Below are positions 24,418-31,961 of a stretch of DNA of 37,866 nucleotides, piece after piece (the stretch's first letter is position 1; each line of letters opens with the position of its first letter). The stretch spans positions 1-37,866 of the forward strand of contig JAMPAG010000024.1 of the NCBI GenBank assembly GCA_023667365.1. The letters run 5' to 3'. The DNA is from a bacterium. GTDB lineage: Bacteria > Bacillota > Clostridia > Lachnospirales > Lachnospiraceae. Made by a program: the position numbers and the translations under genes. The notes beneath the pieces are model-generated. The model worked only from the letters and a program-made list of their open reading frames with translations. It was not told the DNA's origin and made no database searches.

Positions 24418-26322
24418 ATGGCGCAGATTGCGGTACTGGATTCGGAAACCATAGATAAGATCGCGGCGGGCGAGGTTGTGGAACGTCCGGTGAGCGTTGT
24501 CAAAGAACTTGTGGAAAATGCGATGGATGCGGGGGCAAATGCGGTTACCGTGGAGATCACGGAGGGCGGCACCAGTTTCATCCGCGTGACCGACAACGGG
24601 AGCGGGATTCCGAAGGATCAGATCCGCACGGCGTTTTTGCGGCATGCCACGAGCAAGATCCATTCCGTGGAGGATCTGCTGACGATCAGCTCGCTTGGTT
24701 TTCGCGGCGAGGCGCTTTCCAGCATTGCGGCGGTATCAAGGGTGGAGGTCATCAGTAAGACAGCGGACGACTATGCAGGAGTCCGTTATCTGATCGCGGG
24801 CGGCGCCGAGGAAGAACTGTCCGAGATCGGCGCGCCGGACGGCACGACGATCATGGTGCGGAATCTGTTTTATAATATTCCGGTGCGGAGAAAATTCCTG
24901 AAATCGTTTGCGACGGAGGGCAGCTATATTGCCGATCTGATGGAGCATCTTGCCATGTCACGACCGGAGATTTCTTTTAAGTTTGTGATGAACCGGGACA
25001 CGCGGTTCCATACGAGCGGAAACGGCGATCTGCGCGAGGTGATCTACCGCATATACGGGCGCGACGTGTCGGAACGCCTGCTGCCGGTGCGGTATGAACG
25101 CGACGGTATTCTGATAGAGGGGTATGTCGGCAAGCCGGAAATGAACCGCGCCAACCGCGGTCTGGAAAACTATTTTGTGAATCGGCGCTACATTAAGAGC
25201 GATGTGATTGCAAGGGCGGTGGAGGAAGCGTACCAGTCGTACCTGATGAAGCATAAGTATCCCGTATGCATGCTTTCCATTACGGTTCCTGCGGATGAGA
25301 TCGACGTGAATGTGCACCCGTCCAAAATGGAGATCCGCTTTATCAGACAGCAGGAATTTTTTGATATTCTGTATCAGGCAGTATTGGAAGCGCTAAAGGG
25401 AAAAGAGCTGATTCCGAAGGTCATTCTTGATGAAAAAGCGCATCTACAAGATATTGTGGCGGAGCAAAAAGCGCTGCGGAAGGAAGCGCCCGAACCGTTT
25501 GAGACAAGCAGGCTTTCCGTTCCCGTCGTGCGCGAGGAGACGATTTATGGGGAAAGTGAACAGAATTTGCAAGATTTCTTTCAAACGAATCGTCAGACGC
25601 GTGTCACTACCGTGGAAAATGGCGGCGAATATGCAAAAAATGACAATATTTCCGCCAATCTTATCCAGAGGGAAGAACAGGCGATTATCGAAAAACCGCA
25701 GCAAATGGAACTGTTTGACGATAAAATGCTGAGCGAGTCCGCAAGGGCGGGACACAAGATTTTGGGGCAGGTTTTTGATACCTACTGGCTCGTACAGTAT
25801 GAGGACAAGCTGTTTATTATCGACCAGCATGCGGCGCATGAAAAAGTAAAGTTTGAGCGGCTGATGAAACACCTGAAAGAAAAAAGTACGCCGCGGCAGA
25901 TGCTGGAGCCGCCGATCATCCTGCACTTAAACGCGAAAACCTATCAGATATTGATGGAATACCGTGAACATTTCCTTGATCTGGGATTTGAGATCGAGGA
26001 GTTTGGCGGGAATGAAGCCGCCGTGCGCACAGTGCCGATGGATCTGTACGGATGCAGCGAGCAGGAATTGCTGCTCAATATGCTGGATGAACTTGCGGAA
26101 GGAGAGGTAAAGGGAACGCCGGATGTCATTTACGAGAAACTGGCTTCCATGGCATGTAAATCCGCCGTTAAGGGAAATACGACGCTGACAAGGGCAGAAG
26201 CGGATGCGCTGATCGGAGAACTGCTGACGCTTGACAATCCGTATCACTGCCCGCATGGCAGACCGACAATCATATCCATGTCCAAATACGAACTGGAGAA
26301 AAAATTCAAACGGATCGTATAA
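24418..26322 (+). CDS. mutL: DNA mismatch repair endonuclease MutL
   Basis: MutL couples mismatch recognition to strand incision. The 634-residue protein has the GHKL ATPase N-terminus (IAAGEVVERPVSVVKELVEN, then DNGSGI and GFRGEALSSIA). After a flexible linker comes the C-terminal endonuclease domain. The catalytic motif DQHA(x)2E(x)4E is intact at about 469-480 (DQHAAHEKVKFE), and the zinc-site CPHGRP is at 611-616, so this is the nicking type found in bacteria lacking MutH. QMELF at 429-433 may bind the sliding clamp. The ATG at 24418 has AAGGAGG at 24404-24410; the upstream ATG at 24400 lacks a site. It is 22 bp after mutS. Confidence 0.97.
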   Translation: MAQIAVLDSETIDKIAAGEVVERPVSVVKELVENAMDAGANAVTVEITEGGTSFIRVTDNGSGIPKDQIRTAFLRHATSKIHSVEDLLTISSLGFRGEALSSIAAVSRVEVISKTADDYAGVRYLIAGGAEEELSEIGAPDGTTIMVRNLFYNIPVRRKFLKSFATEGSYIADLMEHLAMSRPEISFKFVMNRDTRFHTSGNGDLREVIYRIYGRDVSERLLPVRYERDGILIEGYVGKPEMNRANRGLENYFVNRRYIKSDVIARAVEEAYQSYLMKHKYPVCMLSITVPADEIDVNVHPSKMEIRFIRQQEFFDILYQAVLEALKGKELIPKVILDEKAHLQDIVAEQKALRKEAPEPFETSRLSVPVVREETIYGESEQNLQDFFQTNRQTRVTTVENGGEYAKNDNISANLIQREEQAIIEKPQQMELFDDKMLSESARAGHKILGQVFDTYWLVQYEDKLFIIDQHAAHEKVKFERLMKHLKEKSTPRQMLEPPIILHLNAKTYQILMEYREHFLDLGFEIEEFGGNEAAVRTVPMDLYGCSEQELLLNMLDELAEGEVKGTPDVIYEKLASMACKSAVKGNTTLTRAEADALIGELLTLDNPYHCPHGRPTIISMSKYELEKKFKRIV

Positions 26323-26358
26323 GGGCGCGGAATGCAGACAGAGGTTAGGAGGCGCTGG

Positions 26359-27327
26359 ATGGAGCAGAAGAAGCTCGTGATTTTGACAGGACCGACGGCA
26401 GTTGGAAAGACAAAGCTTTCCATCTCATTGGCAAAAGCGATCGGCGGGGAGATCCTCTCCGCCGATTCCATGCAGGTATACCGGCATATGGACATTGGCA
26501 CCGCGAAGATTACAAGCCGGGAGATGGGCGGCGTCCCGCACCATCTGATCGACGTGCTGGAGCCGGAGGAGGCGTTTGACATTGTCCGGTTCCAGACGAT
26601 GGCAAAGCAGGCGATGGCGGAGATTTACGAGCGGGGGCATATTCCGGTTCTGGTCGGGGGAACGGGATTTTATATTCAGTCCGTCCTGTACGACATTGAT
26701 TTTTTAACGCACGAGGAGGAGAGCGGCAGGCGGAAGGAGCTGGAGCGGCAGGCGCAGACGCCGGAGGGGGCGGCGGCGCTTTACGAACGGCTTCTTGCCG
26801 TCGATCCCGGATCGGCGGGGAAGATTCATGCCCACAATATCAAACGCGTCATCCGCGCGATCGAGTTTTATGAGGAAAATCATAAACCAATCTCGGCGCA
26901 TAATGAAGAACAGCGGCAGAGGCAGCCGCCCTATCTGTTTTGCTATTTTGTGCTGAACGACGACCGCGCAAAGCTGTATGCGCGCATTGATGAGCGGGTG
27001 GACCGGATGATGGAAAACGGACTGCTCTCAGAAGTGCGTTCGCTCAGGGAACGCGGCTGTACGCGCGATATGGTGTCCATGCAGGGGCTTGGATATAAAG
27101 AGCTGTTCGATCATTTGGACGGGCAAATCGGCTTAGAGGAAGCAGTTTACCGGATCAAGCGGGACACCCGTCATTTTGCAAAGCGGCAGGTCACCTGGTT
27201 TAAGCGGGAACGCGGTGTGATCTGGATCGACCGCGGAAATTTTGCGGCGGAAGAGGAGATCCTGTCCTTTATGACCGGTCAGCTTGCAGAGAAAGGGATC
27301 GTGAAAGAAGGACTTTTGCGAACATAA
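26359..27327 (+). CDS. miaA: tRNA dimethylallyltransferase
   Basis: MiaA transfers a dimethylallyl group to N6 of A37 in tRNAs reading UNN codons, providing the substrate for MiaB. The 322-residue protein has the P-loop TGPTAVGKTKLS near residue 8, the substrate motif SADSMQVYRHMDIGTAK, GVPHHLIDV, and VGGTGFYIQ. The C-terminal segment has the Q-x-x-WF-like stretch FAKRQVTWFKRE. The ATG at 26359 has AGGAGG at 26346-26351; the in-frame ATG at 26332 has none. It lies 36 bp after mutL. Placing miaB, mutS, mutL and miaA in one run is common in Clostridia. Confidence 0.97.
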   Translation: MEQKKLVILTGPTAVGKTKLSISLAKAIGGEILSADSMQVYRHMDIGTAKITSREMGGVPHHLIDVLEPEEAFDIVRFQTMAKQAMAEIYERGHIPVLVGGTGFYIQSVLYDIDFLTHEEESGRRKELERQAQTPEGAAALYERLLAVDPGSAGKIHAHNIKRVIRAIEFYEENHKPISAHNEEQRQRQPPYLFCYFVLNDDRAKLYARIDERVDRMMENGLLSEVRSLRERGCTRDMVSMQGLGYKELFDHLDGQIGLEEAVYRIKRDTRHFAKRQVTWFKRERGVIWIDRGNFAAEEEILSFMTGQLAEKGIVKEGLLRT

Positions 27328-27361
27328 AAATAGAAGTGCCAAAAGCAGGAAGAGGGATACG

Positions 27362-28672
27362 ATGATGACGGATACGACATTGAAGGCAATGTATGCGCAG
27401 ATGGGGATTTCGCGGGAGGTGTATGAGGCGGGCAGACGCGTGCAGGAACGCCTGCGTGAGCGGTTTGCCAGGATTGACGAGACGGCGCAGTACAATCAGT
27501 TAAAGGTTCTGCATGCGATGCAGGAGGCGCGCGTATCGGAGGCGTGCCTCCTGGGAACGACGGGATACGGCTATGGCGATATAGGCAGGGATACCCTGGA
27601 GCAGGTCTATGCCGGTCTGTTTCATGCGGAGGATGCGCTTGTCCGCCCGCAGATCACATGCGGCACCCATGCGCTTGCGCTCGCGCTCATGAGCAATGTC
27701 CGGCCGGGGGATGAGATTCTCTCCCCGGTCGGGAAACCGTACGATACCTTAGAGGAGGTCATCGGCATCCGCCCGTCGAAGGGGTCTCTTGCCGAGTATG
27801 GCGTGACGTATCGGCAGGTCGATCTGAACGCGGACGGCAGTTTTGACTACGAGGGGATCCGCGCGGCGGTCAATGAAAAAACAAAGCTTGTCACGATCCA
27901 GCGCTCCAAGGGGTACCTGGAACGCCCGACGCTGTCCGTCGCGCGGATTGGCGAACTGATTGCCTTTCTCAAGGGAATCAAGCCGGATGTGATCTGTATG
28001 GTGGATAACTGCTACGGGGAGTTTGTGGAGCGCTTGGAGCCGACGGACGTCGGAGCGGATATGGCGGTCGGATCGCTGATTAAAAACCCGGGCGGCGGAC
28101 TCGCGCCGATCGGCGGTTATATCGCAGGAAAAAAGGAGTGTGTGGAAAATGCGGCGTATCGTCTGACTTCGCCGGGACTCGGCAAGGAGGTCGGCGCGTC
28201 GCTCGGCGTGCTGACGAATTTTTATCAGGGACTTTTCCTGGCGCCGACCGTGACGGCAAGCGCCTTAAAAGCGGCGGTGTTTGCGGCAAACCTGTATGAA
28301 CCGTGCGGCTATGTCTGCACGCCGGACGCCTCAGAGGAGCGCTATGACATCATCCAGGCGATCCGCTTTGAAAAGCCGGAGGGCGTGCGGGCGTTCTGTC
28401 AGGCGGTGCAGGCGGCGGCGGGCGTGGACAGTCATGTCGTTCCGGAACCGTGGGACATGCCGGGGTACGACAGCAAAGTCATCATGGCGGCGGGCGCATT
28501 CGTGTCGGGTTCCTCCATCGAACTGTCGGCGGACGGTCCGATGAAACCGCCCTACAACGTGTTTTTTCAGGGCGGTCTGACATGGGAGCACGCGGGCTTT
28601 GGGATCCTAAAGACGCTCCAGCGCTTTGTGGACGACGGACTCATCGACCGCGCGGCGCTTTCCGGATTGTGA
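27362..28672 (+). CDS. ynbB: PLP-dependent methionine gamma-lyase-like protein (YnbB / aluminium-resistance family)
   Basis: This 436-residue fold-type-I PLP enzyme belongs to the YnbB group, often labelled aluminium-resistance protein or cystathionine-beta-lyase-like. Visible features are YGYGDIGRDTLEQVYA, TCGTHALALAL and SVGKPYDTL-like PVGKPYDTLEE. The MVDNCYGEFVE aspartate region would contact PLP nitrogen, and the Schiff-base lysine K241 lies in GSLIKNPGGG. The true substrate is not established for the family. It follows miaA by 34 bp, the usual Firmicute neighbour, with AAGAGGG upstream of the ATG. Active-site residues look intact. Confidence 0.92.
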   Translation: MMTDTTLKAMYAQMGISREVYEAGRRVQERLRERFARIDETAQYNQLKVLHAMQEARVSEACLLGTTGYGYGDIGRDTLEQVYAGLFHAEDALVRPQITCGTHALALALMSNVRPGDEILSPVGKPYDTLEEVIGIRPSKGSLAEYGVTYRQVDLNADGSFDYEGIRAAVNEKTKLVTIQRSKGYLERPTLSVARIGELIAFLKGIKPDVICMVDNCYGEFVERLEPTDVGADMAVGSLIKNPGGGLAPIGGYIAGKKECVENAAYRLTSPGLGKEVGASLGVLTNFYQGLFLAPTVTASALKAAVFAANLYEPCGYVCTPDASEERYDIIQAIRFEKPEGVRAFCQAVQAAAGVDSHVVPEPWDMPGYDSKVIMAAGAFVSGSSIELSADGPMKPPYNVFFQGGLTWEHAGFGILKTLQRFVDDGLIDRAALSGL

Positions 28673-28702
28673 CCGGACGCGGAAAAAAACACGATATTAA
28701 GG

Positions 28703-28731
28703 TATACATGATTTTTATTTTGTGTTACAAT
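28703..28731 (+). promoter_or_regulatory. Candidate sigma-A promoter for radC and the mre/min cluster
   Basis: TATACA (28703-28708) and TACAAT (28726-28731) are separated by exactly 17 bp in an AT-rich island inside the 154-bp spacer after ynbB. The -10 differs from TATAAT at one base and the -35 matches TTGACA at four of six. The leader would be about 90 nt. This is the most likely start of a transcript for radC and perhaps the downstream morphogenesis genes. Confidence 0.45.
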
Positions 28732-28826
28732 AATTACCGTGAGTGTTAGCGGGAAGAATGAGTTTTGGCACCCTCAGACGCGCGGATGTACCCGGAGAGT
28801 AAACTGAAGCGAACGAGGGTATACTT

Positions 28827-29498
28827 ATGAAAAATCAGACAGATCAGCCGTATGAAAAGTTTCTTACTTACGGCGCGCAGAATTTGACGGATGCAGAGCT
28901 TCTTGCCATTATCATCCGCACGGGGACCAAAGGGGAGGATGCGCTCGGATTGGCGAAGAAGATCCTCTCCATGAACGAAAACCACGACGGGCTGCTGCAG
29001 CTCCAGCACATTCATCTAGAGCAGCTCAAGTCTGTGAAAGGGATCGGCGAGGTCAAAGCGGTACGCATCAAATGTGTTGCCGAGCTGTCCAACCGGATCG
29101 CGGCAACGCATAGGCAGAAGCGTGTGGATTTCAGCAGCCCGAAACTGGTGGCCGACTACTATATGGAGCAGATGCGGCACTTGGAAAACGAACAGGTGCT
29201 TTTGCTTCTGCTCGATAACAAGGGCAGGCTCATCACAGATACGGTATTGTCAACGGGAACCGTGAATTTTTCGGTTCTTTCGCCGCGCGATATTTTTATC
29301 AGAGCGCTGGAATACCGGGCGGTGCATATCATGCTGCTGCACAATCATCCAAGCGGCGATCCGACGCCGAGTGAGGACGACCGCGTGATGACTGCAAGGA
29401 TCAAAGCGGCGGGGTTCTTTCTGCAGATCCCTCTGTTAGACCACATTATCATTGGAGACGGTCGTTATGTGAGCTTTCTTGAGGACAAGCTTCTGTGA
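28827..29498 (+). CDS. radC: RadC-family protein (JAB/MPN domain)
   Basis: The 223-residue protein has an N-terminal helix-hairpin-helix part (about 5-75, including LKSVKGIGEVKAVRIK) and a C-terminal JAB/MPN+ metalloprotease-like domain. Its metal motif is H-x-H-x7-D in MLLHNHPSGDPTPSEDD. RadC was once linked to DNA repair, but its biochemical activity remains unsettled. The ATG at 28827 has GAGGG at 28813-28817. The position immediately upstream of mreB is conserved in many Firmicutes and Proteobacteria. Confidence 0.95.
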   Translation: MKNQTDQPYEKFLTYGAQNLTDAELLAIIIRTGTKGEDALGLAKKILSMNENHDGLLQLQHIHLEQLKSVKGIGEVKAVRIKCVAELSNRIAATHRQKRVDFSSPKLVADYYMEQMRHLENEQVLLLLLDNKGRLITDTVLSTGTVNFSVLSPRDIFIRALEYRAVHIMLLHNHPSGDPTPSEDDRVMTARIKAAGFFLQIPLLDHIIIGDGRYVSFLEDKLL

Positions 29499-29546
29499 AT
29501 TCTGTAAGAAGATAGATACCATTAGGGTGAGAAAGGGGTACAGGAA

Positions 29547-30557
29547 GTGGGAAACAATATATTCGGTATCGACCTTGGGACGAGTAATATCAAGATTTAC
29601 AGCAGAAATGAGGATGCGATCCTTGTGGAAAAAAACATGATCGCGATCGAGAACAAGAACACGCTGTTCGCGTATGGCGATTCGGCGTACGAAATGTTCG
29701 AGAAGGCGCCCGCAAACATCCACATTTCTTACCCGCTCTGCAACGGCGTGATCGCGGATATTCAGAATATGCAATTGCTTGTCAAATACTTTGTCAGCGA
29801 CATCTGCAAGGGAAATATCCGTCCTGCGGATTATTACATCGCTGTGCCGACCGACGTGACGGAAGTGGAAAAGAGGGCGTTTTACGATCTGGTAAAGGAT
29901 GCGGGCGTCAAGGCGCGCAAGATCATGGTCGTGGAAAAAGCGGTCGCGGACGGGCTCGGTCTGGATATTGACGTCAAGAATTCACAGGGCGTTTTAGTGG
30001 TGAATGTGGGGTACGATACGACGGAGATTTCTATTTTATCCCTCGGCGGGATCGTCCTTAGCAAAATGATCAAAGTGGGCGGACAGAAATTTGACGAGGC
30101 GATCCGCAATGCCATCCGAAGGGAATACAGTCTGCTGATCGGCGGCAAGACCGCGGAAAAAGTGAAGATTTCACTGAGCGACCTGGAGAAGGAAGGCGCA
30201 AACGCGGTCGTATACGGACGCGATATTGTGACGGGGCTTCCCGTTGAGCGGGAGATTCCGACCGCATTAGTTGATGAATGCTTAAAAGAGCATTTTGCAA
30301 CGATCATTGACAATATCAAGGTTATTCTGGAGCGGACGCCGCCCGAACTGGCGGCGGATATTTACCGTCATGGCGTCTATCTGACGGGGGGCGCGTCCCA
30401 GGTCATTCATTTATCGGAACTGATCGCGAAAGGAACGGGCTTAAAGATCAATTCGATCGACACGCCGATGGAAAGCGTGGCGCTCGGTCTGGCAAAGATC
30501 ATCAAAGAGGATAACTATAAATCTGTTGCGTATGCGATCGAGGGAATGAGCAAGTAA
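29547..30557 (+). CDS. mreB: Rod-shape-determining actin homologue MreB
   Basis: MreB is a membrane-bound bacterial actin that steers lateral wall synthesis. The 336-residue product has the phosphate-1 loop GIDLGTSNIK, the PLCNGVIADI segment and AVPTDVTEVEKRAF. It also has VVEKAVADGLGL, the phosphate-2-like VVNVGYDTTEIS and the adenosine motif YLTGGASQ. Several normally strict positions are altered (for example EKNMIAIENK where EPSVVA is usual), so it is a divergent MreB. The gene uses a GTG start at 29547 with GGAAG close by and AAAGGGG further upstream. It heads the mreB-mreC-mreD-PBP2 run, with mreC starting one base after its stop. Confidence 0.92.
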   Translation: MGNNIFGIDLGTSNIKIYSRNEDAILVEKNMIAIENKNTLFAYGDSAYEMFEKAPANIHISYPLCNGVIADIQNMQLLVKYFVSDICKGNIRPADYYIAVPTDVTEVEKRAFYDLVKDAGVKARKIMVVEKAVADGLGLDIDVKNSQGVLVVNVGYDTTEISILSLGGIVLSKMIKVGGQKFDEAIRNAIRREYSLLIGGKTAEKVKISLSDLEKEGANAVVYGRDIVTGLPVEREIPTALVDECLKEHFATIIDNIKVILERTPPELAADIYRHGVYLTGGASQVIHLSELIAKGTGLKINSIDTPMESVALGLAKIIKEDNYKSVAYAIEGMSK

Positions 30558-30558
30558 T

Positions 30559-31431
30559 ATGAGTCCTGTTATCAAGAAAAAGGGAGAGCATTTTCATCTG
30601 CCAAGTAAATATCTGCTCCTGATCCTGACGATCCTGTGTGTCGGCATGATGCTGATCACATTGACGACGGATTTTTCGGGAGAACCGCTAAACGGCGCTG
30701 TCGGCGCGGTGATCACCCCGTTTCAGGCGGGGATCAGCGAAGTGGGCGGATATTTGTCGAAACGCGTCGATGAGCTTGTGGAGATCCGCGACCTGTTGAA
30801 GGAGAACGAGGAGCTGAGGCGCCAGATCGACGAACTGACTTTACAGAATACGCTGCTGCAGCAGGACCGGTTCGAATTATACCAGCTCAGGGAGCTCTAT
30901 GAGCTGGATCAGTCGTATGAGGGATATACGAAGGTTGGCGCGCGCATCATTGCGAAGGATGCGGGCAATTGGTTTGCGTCCTTTATCATTGATAAAGGAG
31001 AGGACGACGGGCTTGACGTCGATATGAACGTCATCGCAGACGGCGGACTTGTGGGGCGCATTACCGCGATCGGACCGAACTGGGCGCGCGTGGAATCCAT
31101 TATTGCGGATAACGCGAATGTCGGCGGGATGGTATTGTCAACAGCGGACCGCGTGATCGTTTCCGGCAGTCTGGAGCTGATGGCGGGAGGAAGGATTTCT
31201 TTTTCCCAGTTGATCGATTCGGATAACGAGGTCATGATCGGTGATAAGATCGTGACGTCCAATATTTCAGATAAATATCTTCCCGGTATTGTGATCGGCT
31301 ACATAACGCAGATCAATACGGACGCCAACAACCTGTCGAAATCCGGTTATCTGACGCCTGCCGTGGATTTTGAACATTTAGAGGCGGTTTTGGTCATTTT
31401 GGACAGGAAGCAGACTATCACGGTGGATTAG
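30559..31431 (+). CDS. mreC: Rod-shape-determining protein MreC
   Basis: The 290-residue protein has one N-terminal membrane helix (about 17-35, KYLLLILTILCVGMMLITL) and a coiled coil (about 70-115, LKENEELRRQIDELTLQN). The extracytoplasmic beta domain that is typical of MreC follows, with ARIIAKDAGNWFASFIIDKG, VIADGGLVGRI, and the late VTSNISDKYLPGIVIGYI. MreC links cytoplasmic MreB to periplasmic PBP2 and activates it. It starts one base after mreB and ends 14 bp before mreD. Confidence 0.95.
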   Translation: MSPVIKKKGEHFHLPSKYLLLILTILCVGMMLITLTTDFSGEPLNGAVGAVITPFQAGISEVGGYLSKRVDELVEIRDLLKENEELRRQIDELTLQNTLLQQDRFELYQLRELYELDQSYEGYTKVGARIIAKDAGNWFASFIIDKGEDDGLDVDMNVIADGGLVGRITAIGPNWARVESIIADNANVGGMVLSTADRVIVSGSLELMAGGRISFSQLIDSDNEVMIGDKIVTSNISDKYLPGIVIGYITQINTDANNLSKSGYLTPAVDFEHLEAVLVILDRKQTITVD

Positions 31432-31445
31432 GGAGGTCAGTCCAT

Positions 31446-31961
31446 ATGAGAAAGATCGTGATCGCGTTTCTGGTGCTGATCGGCTTTGTCCTGCAGGGAA
31501 CGCTTATGCAATGGATCTCACTCGGCGGGATCGCGCCGAATCTGTTGATCATCACAACATCCGCGTACGGTTTTATGAGGGGAAAAAAGAACGGTCTGTT
31601 GGTGGGCTTTTTTTGTGGTCTGTTGACAGATATATTTTTTGGCGAGGTGATCGGTTTTTATGCGATCATTTACATGTATATCGGCTATGCAAACGGGATG
31701 TTCCACCGCGTGTTCTTCCCGGAAGACATCAAGCTGCCGTTGGTTTTGATTACTGTCAGCGACCTGATATACGGTTTTACGGTCTATGTCCTGCTGTATC
31801 TTCTGCGGGGACGTTTCGGGCTGCCGTATTACTTTTTGCATGTGATCGTGCCGGAAATGGTGTATACCATTGTGCTGACCGTGCTGTTTTACCCGCTGCA
31901 TCTGAAGATCAACCGCAAGTTTGACGAGATTGAGAAAAGGAGCGAGAAGAAATTTGTTTAG
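31446..31961 (+). CDS. mreD: Rod-shape-determining membrane protein MreD
   Basis: This 171-residue protein is nearly all membrane, with about five helices (for example IVIAFLVLIGFVLQG, FFCGLLTDIFFGEVIGFYA, and VYTIVLTVLFYPLHL) and the GLLTDIFFG motif shared by MreD proteins. MreD is the integral membrane partner of MreC in the elongasome. GGGAGG at 31431-31436 precedes the ATG at 31446. Its 3' end overlaps the TTG start of the PBP gene by eight bases, so translation is probably coupled. Confidence 0.93.
   Translation: MRKIVIAFLVLIGFVLQGTLMQWISLGGIAPNLLIITTSAYGFMRGKKNGLLVGFFCGLLTDIFFGEVIGFYAIIYMYIGYANGMFHRVFFPEDIKLPLVLITVSDLIYGFTVYVLLYLLRGRFGLPYYFLHVIVPEMVYTIVLTVLFYPLHLKINRKFDEIEKRSEKKFV

Noticed and set aside
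28661..28677. Terminator hairpin at the ynbB end (TCCGG...CCGGA)
   Set aside because: The stem is only 5 bp and is followed by an A run, not a T run, on the coding strand.
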